Source of the DNA: Balneolaceae bacterium
Lineage (GTDB): Bacteria; Bacteroidota; Rhodothermia; Balneolales; Balneolaceae
Reading direction: 5' to 3'
Length of the DNA: 9,059 nucleotides
NCBI GenBank assembly: GCA_007123985.1
Contig: SLGA01000132.1
Span: forward strand, 1-9,059
Each line of letters starts with the position of its first letter. The stretch's first letter is position 1. Below are positions 1 to 6,912 of the stretch, one piece after another. The translations under genes were made by a program, and so were the position numbers. The notes beneath the pieces are model-generated. The model did not search any database, was not told where the DNA came from, and saw nothing but the letters and a program-made list of their open reading frames with translations.

Positions 1-622
1 AATTCTCGTTGCCATCTGCAGTTGTGGTTCCGACACTCTCACCATTCACATAAAGTGTGATAGCAGCACCGGCATTTGAACTGCCTGTTACGGACGTGTC
101 TCCTGCATCGATTTGAGCCGGTGTAATTACAGGTGTACCGGAAATAAACGATCCAGCTTCACCGCCGGATTGCACGATTTGAGATTCACATTCATCCTGA
201 TATTGGACAGATACCTGAAGCCCGGTTTGATTGAAGAAATTCCCGCCACCTCCTGAACCGGTAAATTCTAATTCAAAATTGTACCCATCGATACTCTCAT
301 TAACACTAAAATTAGCATTTCTGTACCCAATGTCAGGTCCGTCAGTAGTGGCGTATATAGTTCCATCGGCATTGTAAAGCCTTACGATCAAGTCGTTATT
401 TAAATCAGTTATCGATAGTCCCGCAGGTAAATTTGGCACACTCATTTCGAATCGGTTTCCGGAACGTACAGCTCTTACGGGTGGTGAAGTACAGCTTTCA
501 GCAAGTTGTCCCAATGATCGAACATAAATTTCATTACTTTCACCTGATGGGTCTTTTCCGGCAGCATCTGCTTCCACCGTTATATAATGGCCGAAAAGTA
601 GCGGATCAAGTCCTGATATTGA
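1..622 (-). pseudogene. In-frame continuation of the surface protein beyond the amber codon, open at the left edge
   Basis: Reading the minus strand on from the TAG at 623-625 without changing frame gives 207 sense codons down to position 2. The first part (SISGLDPLLFGHYITVEADA, then a SNEIYV strand) completes the Ig-like repeat begun upstream. A middle beta-rich segment with two cysteines follows (ESCTSPP near 490, YQDECES near 190), which could form a disulphide. Then a second Ig-like repeat starts, with ITLYVNGESVGTTTADGNEN at the window edge matching ITVRIYNGNGE of the first. The sequence has normal coding character and clear domain continuity, so this was one protein with the upstream part. 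It is either a nonsense-mutated gene, a gene read through the amber codon, or a base error. An in-frame ATG at 443-445 could start a fragment, but it lies inside the middle domain with no signal peptide. Confidence 0.7.
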
Positions 623-625
623 CTA
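623..625 (-). other. Single in-frame amber (TAG) codon inside the surface-protein reading frame
   Basis: The plus strand reads CTA, giving TAG on the minus strand between ATT (Ile331) and TCA (Ser). It is the only stop in the frame from 1618 to the left edge. In Ig-like repeats of this type a tryptophan commonly sits just before the strand that here reads SISGL, so TGG to TAG, one transition, is the simplest origin. That residue assignment is inference. TAG also ends pyrE and the barrel gene here, so general amber reassignment is unlikely. Confidence 0.75.
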
Positions 626-1618
626 AATATTGTCTATTAAGGAAGTTGTATGCGTTGTTTGAAGTTCACCATTGCCATTGTATATACGAACTGTAATTTC
701 AGTACCATCTACTTCTGTACTGGTGCCATGAAGTGTGGTTTCTCCTTCCAACGGATTTCTGGCTGTTGGAATTGCTGTCACGAGATTTCCAAATCCACTG
801 CCTCCATCCTGCAGATCATTCAGCGTAATTGCCGGAACAGATTCAATGTAGCTTACCAGTGCGGCGGTTCTGTTACGATAGAGGCGGTCATCAACACCTG
901 CAATATCTGAAAGTGTGCCTGTTATACCGCTCTGAGCACGTGTAATGGTAGTAGCTACCGCCTTAAATGGCTGTGATGGATCTAATAAACCGCTGAGAGC
1001 CGATAGGGGTACATAAAAATCATAAAAAAAGCCGGTTACTCCAGTTATAGTTAAGTCGGAAATAGCTTTTTGGAAATATGGGTTTTCTCCCCCCGGCAGC
1101 GTCGTTTCGGAAGTTATACCATTTTTGTCGAGCTCATAGATAGTAACACCGGTACCCGTTTCCAAAACCACCTCAAACTGAAACCCCGGATTGGTTTGTG
1201 TAAAATTTGCAGACCTTGGCCCAAACGATTCAAATGCTGTGTTAAACAGAAAACTATACCCTTTTGATGCTGTGGATTGGCCTGCAAGCCGAATACGGAA
1301 TAGAACTTTTTCATTATTACTATCATAATACATAAAAGCAGCAGGACTGCCATCCTGGCCGGCTATTAGCTCTGTGTGGCCTCCGGAAGCACCTGTACGG
1401 GGATCGCTTAATGGTTCTTTTTGCAATTCAGGCAAGCCAAAAAATGATATCCCATTTATAAACACATTACCTGTGCTGTTGGGATCTAATATGGCACGCC
1501 CTTCAGTAGTTGATGCAGGTTTATAAATAAATCCCTGTGTTTGAGCAACTATTACTGTTGGCAGAAAGAAACCAAACAGAATAAAAAAAGCCCATAGCTT
1601 TCTGCTGGATATAGCCAT
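623..1618 (-). CDS. Secreted surface protein, N-terminal part up to an in-frame amber codon
   Basis: The 331-residue product starts with a clear signal peptide: Arg6 and Lys7, a hydrophobic core at about 8-24, and likely cleavage after VIVA (residue 25). The mature N-terminus (about 28-260) resembles a beta-rich domain I know from large Bacteroidota extracellular proteins. It has an LDPN element at 44-47, a VLFRIRL strand at 105-111, SKGYSFLFNT at 118-127 and NPGFQFEVVL at 143-152. From about 285 an Ig-like repeat begins (ITVRIYNGNGE at 308-318) and stops abruptly at TAG. The same frame stays open through 1-622, so this is probably the front of a longer repeat protein rather than a complete gene. 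The ATG at 1616-1618 is chosen because the signal peptide follows at once; no Shine-Dalgarno sequence is visible. Family resemblance is from memory. Substrate or ligand is unknown. Confidence 0.75.
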   Translation of the reverse strand: MAISSRKLWAFFILFGFFLPTVIVAQTQGFIYKPASTTEGRAILDPNSTGNVFINGISFFGLPELQKEPLSDPRTGASGGHTELIAGQDGSPAAFMYYDSNNEKVLFRIRLAGQSTASKGYSFLFNTAFESFGPRSANFTQTNPGFQFEVVLETGTGVTIYELDKNGITSETTLPGGENPYFQKAISDLTITGVTGFFYDFYVPLSALSGLLDPSQPFKAVATTITRAQSGITGTLSDIAGVDDRLYRNRTAALVSYIESVPAITLNDLQDGGSGFGNLVTAIPTARNPLEGETTLHGTSTEVDGTEITVRIYNGNGELQTTHTTSLIDNI

Positions 1619-1849
1619 CTTATTTGTCCCGAAAAATTAGTTAGATTTTAGTTAAATCTGTAGAGCAACTGAGCAAGGTATTCTTAATAATGCCGCTAAA
1701 TTTACAGATCTTTTTGGTAATTAAATAAAAAAGAGTCTGCAGTAAGAAAATGAGAGTAACTTTAATCTCAACTCGATAAAATTGAATCGGATTTTCGAAA
1801 ATACTTTTAATATAAATCTATATTTTATAATGAGAAAAGCGTGAGAAAA
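1619..1849. other. AT-rich intergenic region upstream of the surface-protein gene and downstream of ftsX
   Basis: This 231-bp spacer should hold the promoter of the surface-protein gene and the end of the ftsX transcript. I see no good match on the minus strand to the Bacteroidota promoter elements (TTTG near -33, TAnnTTTG near -7) and no GC-rich hairpin followed by a T run. A 12-bp perfect palindrome lies at 1791-1802, and a 6-bp all-AT inverted repeat (TATAAA at 1811-1816, TTTATA at 1824-1829) is too weak to call a terminator. No open frame in it looks coding. Confidence 0.5.
1791..1802. repeat. 12-bp perfect palindrome ATTTTCGAAAAT
   Basis: The sequence equals its own reverse complement over all 12 bases, and the flanking bases do not extend it. 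It lies 48 bp past the ftsX stop and 173 bp upstream of the surface-protein start. It could be an operator half-site pair or a chance palindrome in AT-rich DNA. Confidence 0.25.
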
Positions 1850-2731
1850 TCAGCCAACCTTCGCATCTCTTATGAATCTTCTTGCAGCCCACCTGCTACC
1901 CCACCAACCCATAACAACAGCGAGCAGAATTGTACCGCTTACAAGGAAATACCACTTACCAAATGGCCAACTGAGTACACCCACCTGTGGAATAAATTGC
2001 GGTATAAACAGCTCAAAGAGTGTATAGATAAGCAGTGATGCCAGGCTACCGGCAATTAAACCCTGCAGCACACCTTCAACAAGAAACGGCCTTCTAATAA
2101 ACGCATTTGTAGCTCCAACCAGTTTCATCGCTTTGATGAGATCTCGTTTGGCATAGATGGTCAGTCGAATGGTGTTGAATACCAAAATCATCGCTACAAA
2201 CAGAATGAACAATCCGATGGCTATGCCGGCGATAAAAAATGTTTCTGTTCTCTCTTCTATAGTCTGCAGCAGTGCCAGATTAAATCGTACTTCATCAACT
2301 CCTTCAAGCCCCCTGATTTCCGTAACTACCGAATCTATCTGTGCTACCTGATATTGGTCGGACATGGTAAGTCGAAACGAAGCGGGCAAAAAATCGAGCC
2401 TGGCTATTGTTTCAGATCCTAAACCAAATTCCTGCTGAAATACCTGTGAAGCACTGTCTTTTGATATGAAGGCCAACCCGGAAACTTCCGGTTTTTGGAG
2501 CAACATATTTTGCAGCCGATCGATGGATGAGTTATCCATATCCTGTAAAAACACTTCCACTTCTACCTGTTGTTTCAATACCTGCGAAACTTCATACGCA
2601 TTATAACCGATTCTGAAGAGTACCCCAATCAGAAGAACAGCTATAAATAATGAAAACATTGAAGTAAATGCAGCAAGTTTAGCCCTTCCGAGTCCTGCAA
2701 ATCCTTCTTTTAACACATAACCTACACTCAT
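1850..2731 (-). CDS. ftsX: Cell division protein FtsX, permease-like
   Basis: FtsX partners the ATPase FtsE in the inner membrane and passes division signals to periplasmic peptidoglycan hydrolases. The 293-residue product has the family layout: a short cytoplasmic N-terminus, membrane segment 1 (about 22-40), an extracytoplasmic domain (about 41-163, with VEVFLQD at 58-64 and LPASFR at 115-120), then membrane segments 2 (about 166-186), 3 (about 217-243) and 4 (about 258-280). The loop RLTIYAKRDLIKAMKLVGAT (189-208) followed by FIRRPFLVEG (211-220) is the strongest signature. Length is normal. The ATG is 9 bp after the barrel stop, with AGGA a few bases upstream, one of the few Shine-Dalgarno-like sites in the window. 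It is probably the last gene of the cinA-barrel-ftsX transcript. No ftsE lies beside it; this split is common in Bacteroidota relatives. Confidence 0.93.
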   Translation of the reverse strand: MSVGYVLKEGFAGLGRAKLAAFTSMFSLFIAVLLIGVLFRIGYNAYEVSQVLKQQVEVEVFLQDMDNSSIDRLQNMLLQKPEVSGLAFISKDSASQVFQQEFGLGSETIARLDFLPASFRLTMSDQYQVAQIDSVVTEIRGLEGVDEVRFNLALLQTIEERTETFFIAGIAIGLFILFVAMILVFNTIRLTIYAKRDLIKAMKLVGATNAFIRRPFLVEGVLQGLIAGSLASLLIYTLFELFIPQFIPQVGVLSWPFGKWYFLVSGTILLAVVMGWWGSRWAARRFIRDAKVG

Positions 2732-2740
2732 TTCATCCTG

Positions 2741-4819
2741 CTAATTTGTAAATAAAACCCGTATTCCAAACCTGAACCGCATCTCCGGCATCGGGTACCC
2801 AACAGACTCAAAGTAGCCCAGCTGATCAATCCGGTCAAGAATATTTTCCCACTTCAGTAAAAGCATAAACCATCTAACACGAGCAGATAGATCAAAGTCG
2901 AGCCTGTAGAATGAAGGGTTTATAAACTCGTTTGTTCCATGCTGCCATCTGTTGAGCGGGGTAAAAAATTCCGCGGTTCTGTATGCGTTGGGTGAAAACA
3001 TACCCGAAAAACCGGCTTTTACATAGGTGGCACGATTGAAAAGATAGTTTTTCCAGTACAAGTTTCCTTTCAGCCAGATTCTGTCTCCCGAATCGGATAA
3101 TTGCTGATTAATCGGGTTGCTGCTTGTTGATGAAAATGAATTATACGTGCCTGAAATTTCTCCTTCAAAAATCCGGGCATTCAGTGCCAGCCATGCTGTA
3201 CCGCTTACCATCGAATAGGGATCAATATTTTCAAACACGCCTTCAGAGTTCACGAACGGTGCATGTTCAGTTTCACGCATATCACCGCGAACACCAAGCT
3301 CAAGAATACGGCTAAGCCCTATACGCGCCTCCGCACCAAACAGCAGGCTCTCCTCATTCACCAGATCAAGATTTCCGGAAAACTGGTTTGATTGCCAATA
3401 CAGAGCTTGTATATCAGGTGCACGGGAGAGATATCCTGCAAAAACCGCCAGCGAAGTGCCTCTCAACGGCTCTAATTTAATTCGAGCGCTTGCATCTGTT
3501 GTTGAACGGCCATCATCAAAGTACGTATTCTGTGCTGATGCATCGGCCCGGGCAAAACCAAAAAACCGCTGTGTGAACCTTCCAGATACGGTCCCGCCAA
3601 GCCAACTTGTTTCTGACAAATTTCTGCCTTCATTTTCAGACAAAGCAAAAGCCCTGACTGTTCCCGTTAGTTGCGTTGACCCTGTTCCAATTTTTTGCCG
3701 TGCAAACAGTTCAATATTTCGGAATGATGTGGCAAGTGTGTCGGCATTGTATGTAAGATCCCATTTATCGGTTTGGTAATGAAGACCAAATTTAGTGGAT
3801 ACCGTTGAGGTTGTATCGCTTCGATGATGCAGCTGCAGATAGATATCACTGGATGTTTGGTCGGCATTGGCATTGTTTTGCAGCGGAGTTTCAATAAAAT
3901 AGTTAAAGGCAAAAAAGCGTGGGTCTGTCAGGTTATATCCAAATGATTCCTGCCTTTCAAGCGAGTTATTGATGTAACCTGCTTTCAGAAGCCAGTTGTG
4001 ATTTAACTGATGATATAATCTTGCTACAACCTGCCGGCCCTCTACCTCCTGCCTGTTATAACCGGCTCCGTCCCTTCTGTCCCAGAATGAGAGTTCCAGA
4101 TTTGTATCCTTTCGCAGGTTCTGGGTGTACGTAAACTCGAGACTGCGGTGATTAAATTTACTTTCATCAAAGTTCAGATACGTTCTTGGCTGTACAAGGT
4201 AGTGATCCCTGAGCCTGGTTTCTGCCATGTAGCTGCCCCCATAATTCATCTCATTGAACACCCCGATTTTATGGAAAGCGAGACGGTTCCAGTTTACACC
4301 ACCCGTCAGCGGATCATTCAGGTTCATCCCCTCCATTTCGAGGTTCAGATGGCGAGATTCAAAGGCGTACAGTTCAAGACCGTCCATTTTACCTACCGTT
4401 CCCATCCGGTAGGTAATGGCCCCTCTTCGGGTATGGAACCGGTCAAACAAGTTCAGCATATTTACCCAGCGAAGAGTACTGTCTGTCTCTGCTGTTTCGA
4501 AACTTCCGTGCGTGTGATAGTTCCATATATGCACAGTATCCTGCCTCACTTCCTCGGGTTCCTCTTCGAGTTCCGCACTTGGCTGAGGTATTGTATCCTG
4601 CACAGCAGTATCAGGCAGAGTATCAAGCTCAACGGGTACTAAAACGGTATCGGGCAAAAGAGAGTCGGGCAATACAGGTTGTGGAAGGGTGTCTGGCAAG
4701 GAGGGTGCAGGAATTGTATCCCATGAAATGACAATAACTTCCGGTTTTTGAAGATTCTCCAAAAATCGAACTTCACCCCAGGATGATAAAAGAAATCCTA
4801 TCAAAAACAGAACCTTCAA
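2741..4819 (-). CDS. Outer-membrane beta-barrel protein with a plug-like domain (putative porin / TonB-receptor-like)
   Basis: The 692-residue product has a short hydrophobic leader (about 3-14), a proline-rich stretch with repeated PDT/PDS units (about 36-80), an acidic patch (83-90), and a plug-like segment (about 133-200) with YRMGTVGKMDGLELY (137-151) and MEGMNLNDPLTGG (162-174). RTYLNFDESKFNHRSLEF begins at 212, then many alternating aromatic/polar strands up to a typical barrel end (FRFGIRVLF, 682-690, then TN). This fits the putative-porin/TonB-dependent receptor superfamily; I see no clear TonB box, so transport mode and substrate are unknown. The start is TTG at 4817-4819. An in-frame TAA at 4832-4834 leaves only four codons upstream and the next ATG lies far inside the protein, so TTG here, or a second TTG five codons on, is the best choice. 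The start overlaps the cinA stop as TTGA, implying translational coupling. The stop is TAG. Confidence 0.8.
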   Translation of the reverse strand: MKVLFLIGFLLSSWGEVRFLENLQKPEVIVISWDTIPAPSLPDTLPQPVLPDSLLPDTVLVPVELDTLPDTAVQDTIPQPSAELEEEPEEVRQDTVHIWNYHTHGSFETAETDSTLRWVNMLNLFDRFHTRRGAITYRMGTVGKMDGLELYAFESRHLNLEMEGMNLNDPLTGGVNWNRLAFHKIGVFNEMNYGGSYMAETRLRDHYLVQPRTYLNFDESKFNHRSLEFTYTQNLRKDTNLELSFWDRRDGAGYNRQEVEGRQVVARLYHQLNHNWLLKAGYINNSLERQESFGYNLTDPRFFAFNYFIETPLQNNANADQTSSDIYLQLHHRSDTTSTVSTKFGLHYQTDKWDLTYNADTLATSFRNIELFARQKIGTGSTQLTGTVRAFALSENEGRNLSETSWLGGTVSGRFTQRFFGFARADASAQNTYFDDGRSTTDASARIKLEPLRGTSLAVFAGYLSRAPDIQALYWQSNQFSGNLDLVNEESLLFGAEARIGLSRILELGVRGDMRETEHAPFVNSEGVFENIDPYSMVSGTAWLALNARIFEGEISGTYNSFSSTSSNPINQQLSDSGDRIWLKGNLYWKNYLFNRATYVKAGFSGMFSPNAYRTAEFFTPLNRWQHGTNEFINPSFYRLDFDLSARVRWFMLLLKWENILDRIDQLGYFESVGYPMPEMRFRFGIRVLFTN

Positions 4820-6102
4820 GAGTAGTGGGGTTTAAGTTCGTAAGGATATGTTTTAATACCCAGCAATCTGCGGCGAACTGTTTCGAGGGCAACCATTACC
4901 GTGCGCTGCTTGTTTACCAGGCGGTTATTGGTGAATACGGTTTTCAGGGCAAAATTTTCATTCTTTAAATAAAATCCAATCCAAACTGTACCTACCGGTT
5001 TTTGGTCTGTACCACCGCCGGGTCCGGCAATTCCTGTCGTTGAAATTCCCACATCAGCACCAAATTTTTTTGCAGTATTTCTGGCCATCGCAAGAGCCAC
5101 ATTTTTACTTACTGCACCAAACCGATTAATTTCCTCTTTTTCAACACCCAGTATATCTTCCTTTGCCCGGTTTGAATACGCAATTACCCCGCCAAGCATG
5201 TATGCACTTGAACCGGCAATATTGGTAATTTCGTTGGCAAGCATTCCGCCCGTACAGCTTTCAGCAACAGCAATCGTCAATTTTTTCTCCGTAAGCAGGT
5301 TGCCAACCACTTCAGTGAGGTTTTGATCTCTCTCCTTCGTAAAAACAAAATCGGCTGTCTTTTCATAGACCATCTCCCTGAGTTTGAGAAGTTTTTGTTC
5401 AGCCTTTTCGGTTGTTTCCGCTTCAGCGGTGAGGCGCATTGTTACTCCACCGGGATTTGGCAGATAAGCCACTCCAATACCATTATTTGTGTATTCATCA
5501 AGATTACCGATCAGATCGCTCAACGTACTTTCAGGAATGCCCGCTGTCTTCAAATAGTCGGTTACACGCACGTTAAGCCCTTTATAGATCGAACTCAATT
5601 TCGGAATAACTCTCTTATTCATCAGATACTTCATCTCGTAGGGTACACCCGGCAAAACTGCTAAATAGTGTTCGTTTTTTTGAAACCACATGCCCGGAGC
5701 GGTGCCCTGTGCATTAAAAAGTACTTCACTCGCATCTGGCACAGCCGCCTGTTCAATATTTGAAGGTGATAATGTGAAGCCCCTGTCTGAAAAAATCTTT
5801 TTGATATGATTCAATACCTGTTCATTCTGAATCAGCTTACTGTCAAAAATTTCAGCTACTATCTTTTTTGTGATATCATCATGTGTGGGGCCAAGTCCAC
5901 CAGTAACAATGGTAACATCAGCTATATCGAGAGATTCAGTTATTCGTTGTTTAATCAGGGCATAGTCATCTGGAATGGTAAAAATCTGCTCGGTTGTTAT
6001 CCCCAAATGCGTTAAAGCTTGCCCAATGTAGGCAGCATTTGTGTTAATGGTGTCTCCTATCAACAGTTCATTTCCAATAGATATAATGTGCGCTTTTTTC
6101 AT
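4816..6102 (-). CDS. cinA: CinA-family protein: N-terminal molybdopterin-binding-like domain and C-terminal NMN deamidase (PncC) domain
   Basis: CinA proteins recycle nicotinamide mononucleotide by deamidation (C-terminal domain) and often carry an N-terminal COG1058 domain with ADP-ribose pyrophosphatase activity. Read from the ATG at 6100-6102 the product is 428 residues, the usual full length. Motifs in order are SIGNELLIGDTINTN (8-22), TGGLGPTHDD (67-76), PGVPYEMKYL (151-160), AESCTGG (280-286) and GIAGPGGGT (357-365) with KPVGTVWIGF (368-377). Both domains look intact. The frame is open upstream to ATG at 6106-6108 and 6130-6132, but the family normally begins with Met-Lys directly before the IISIG strand, so 6102 is preferred; no ribosome-binding site decides it. 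It heads the minus-strand group cinA-barrel-ftsX, and its TGA overlaps the barrel start. It is transcribed divergently from pgsA. The old link to competence is not supported by anything else here. Confidence 0.93.
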   Translation of the reverse strand: MKKAHIISIGNELLIGDTINTNAAYIGQALTHLGITTEQIFTIPDDYALIKQRITESLDIADVTIVTGGLGPTHDDITKKIVAEIFDSKLIQNEQVLNHIKKIFSDRGFTLSPSNIEQAAVPDASEVLFNAQGTAPGMWFQKNEHYLAVLPGVPYEMKYLMNKRVIPKLSSIYKGLNVRVTDYLKTAGIPESTLSDLIGNLDEYTNNGIGVAYLPNPGGVTMRLTAEAETTEKAEQKLLKLREMVYEKTADFVFTKERDQNLTEVVGNLLTEKKLTIAVAESCTGGMLANEITNIAGSSAYMLGGVIAYSNRAKEDILGVEKEEINRFGAVSKNVALAMARNTAKKFGADVGISTTGIAGPGGGTDQKPVGTVWIGFYLKNENFALKTVFTNNRLVNKQRTVMVALETVRRRLLGIKTYPYELKPHYS

Positions 6103-6132
6103 ACGCATGGAAAATAGTGTTTTGCTGAACAT

Positions 6133-6293
6133 TGATGAAATAGAGTTTGTGGTTTATGCATTGGGATTTGAAGAACTTTCAGTTACCACATTTTTTATAT
6201 TCAGGTATAAGAATTCTATTACTGTCTGCAGGTTCTGCCTTTCAACTCAGAATGAAAGTATCAATTAATTCGTAAGAGTTTTACCTTATTCCC
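6133..6293. promoter_or_regulatory. Divergent intergenic region between cinA and pgsA
   Basis: The spacer must hold promoters for both directions. On the minus strand TTGAAA (6240-6245), an 18-bp spacer and TAATAG (6216-6221) resemble a sigma-70 promoter that would give cinA a leader of about 100 nt. This lineage's main sigma factor prefers other elements, so the match is weak evidence. On the plus strand I found no good promoter match ahead of pgsA. No hairpin or open frame here looks functional. Confidence 0.3.
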
Positions 6294-6878
6294 GTGGAAA
6301 AATTACCCAACATACTCAGTGGCTTCCGGTTAGTCATGGCGCCTGTATTTCTAATTCTGTTCATCCAGGAAGATGTTTTATTAAGAGGTTTGAGCCTGGT
6401 GGTTTTTGCTGTGGCTGCTATAACCGATTATTTTGACGGATATTATGCCCGCAGATATGAAGTGGAGAGTGATTTTGGCATTTTTCTGGATCCGCTTGCT
6501 GATAAATTTCTCACATTTGCCGGATTTGTTTGCCTGCCGTTTCTGGATCCAGGTCAGTTTCCCTGGTGGGCTGTTGTTGTAATTGTACTGAGAGACATTA
6601 TCATTACAAGCCTTCGGATTTTCACAAATCGTAGAGGAATTACCCTTGAAACCCGTAAAACGGCCAAAGCAAAAACTGCAATACAGATGGGTTATCTTTA
6701 TGTAGCTCTGCTTTTTGGATTTTTTCTTCTTTTTGGCGGAGAATTCGGAGAGTTTGTGCAGTCGATTTATGCTCTGGATCTTTTTTACTGGGGAATGATG
6801 GTGGTTGTGGCTATCACTGTCTATTCCGGGATTGAGTATTTTGCAGTAAACCGGCATCTTCTTTTCGGTAAAAAATAA
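6294..6878 (+). CDS. pgsA: CDP-diacylglycerol--glycerol-3-phosphate 3-phosphatidyltransferase
   Basis: PgsA joins CDP-diacylglycerol and glycerol-3-phosphate to form phosphatidylglycerol phosphate, the committed step of phosphatidylglycerol synthesis, in the inner membrane. The 194-residue protein carries the complete CDP-alcohol phosphatidyltransferase motif D-x2-DG-x2-AR-x8-G-x3-D-x3-D: Asp45, Asp48-Gly49, Ala52-Arg53, Gly62, Asp66 and Asp70. The opening LPNILSGFRLVMAPVF is typical of PgsA. Several hydrophobic stretches (about 13-24, 33-44, 87-98, 120-138, 156-172) match the multi-span fold, and the length is normal. The start is GTG, chosen because LPNILSGFR must be included; there is no obvious ribosome-binding site. 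pgpA, which encodes a candidate for the next enzyme, begins 34 bp downstream, so the two are probably co-transcribed. Confidence 0.94.
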   Translation: MEKLPNILSGFRLVMAPVFLILFIQEDVLLRGLSLVVFAVAAITDYFDGYYARRYEVESDFGIFLDPLADKFLTFAGFVCLPFLDPGQFPWWAVVVIVLRDIIITSLRIFTNRRGITLETRKTAKAKTAIQMGYLYVALLFGFFLLFGGEFGEFVQSIYALDLFYWGMMVVVAITVYSGIEYFAVNRHLLFGKK

Positions 6879-6912
6879 TTCATACCCATTCTGCTTCACT
6901 AATCGCGCTGAT

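Noticed and set aside
623..625. Genome-wide amber reassignment as the explanation of the in-frame TAG
   Set aside because: pyrE (8148-8150) and the barrel gene (2741-2743) end with TAG at natural protein ends, so TAG acts as a stop in this genome.
600..640. A frameshift as the cause of the interruption
   Set aside because: The frame before and after the TAG is identical, and a single codon accounts for the break.
433..910. Two plus-strand open frames of 86-87 codons across the amber region
   Set aside because: They overlap the surface-protein frame, which shows domain continuity on the minus strand, and have erratic composition.
1811..1829. An inverted repeat TATAAA/TTTATA as an ftsX terminator
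   Set aside because: A 6-bp all-AT stem without a following T run on the minus strand is too weak.
4148..4642. A 164-codon plus-strand open frame opposite the barrel gene
   Set aside because: It lies fully opposite a well-supported barrel coding region and has no recognisable protein features.
6041..6268. A plus-strand open frame of 75 codons in the cinA-pgsA spacer
   Set aside because: About a third of it is antisense to cinA, the rest is AT-rich spacer, and it has no recognisable features.
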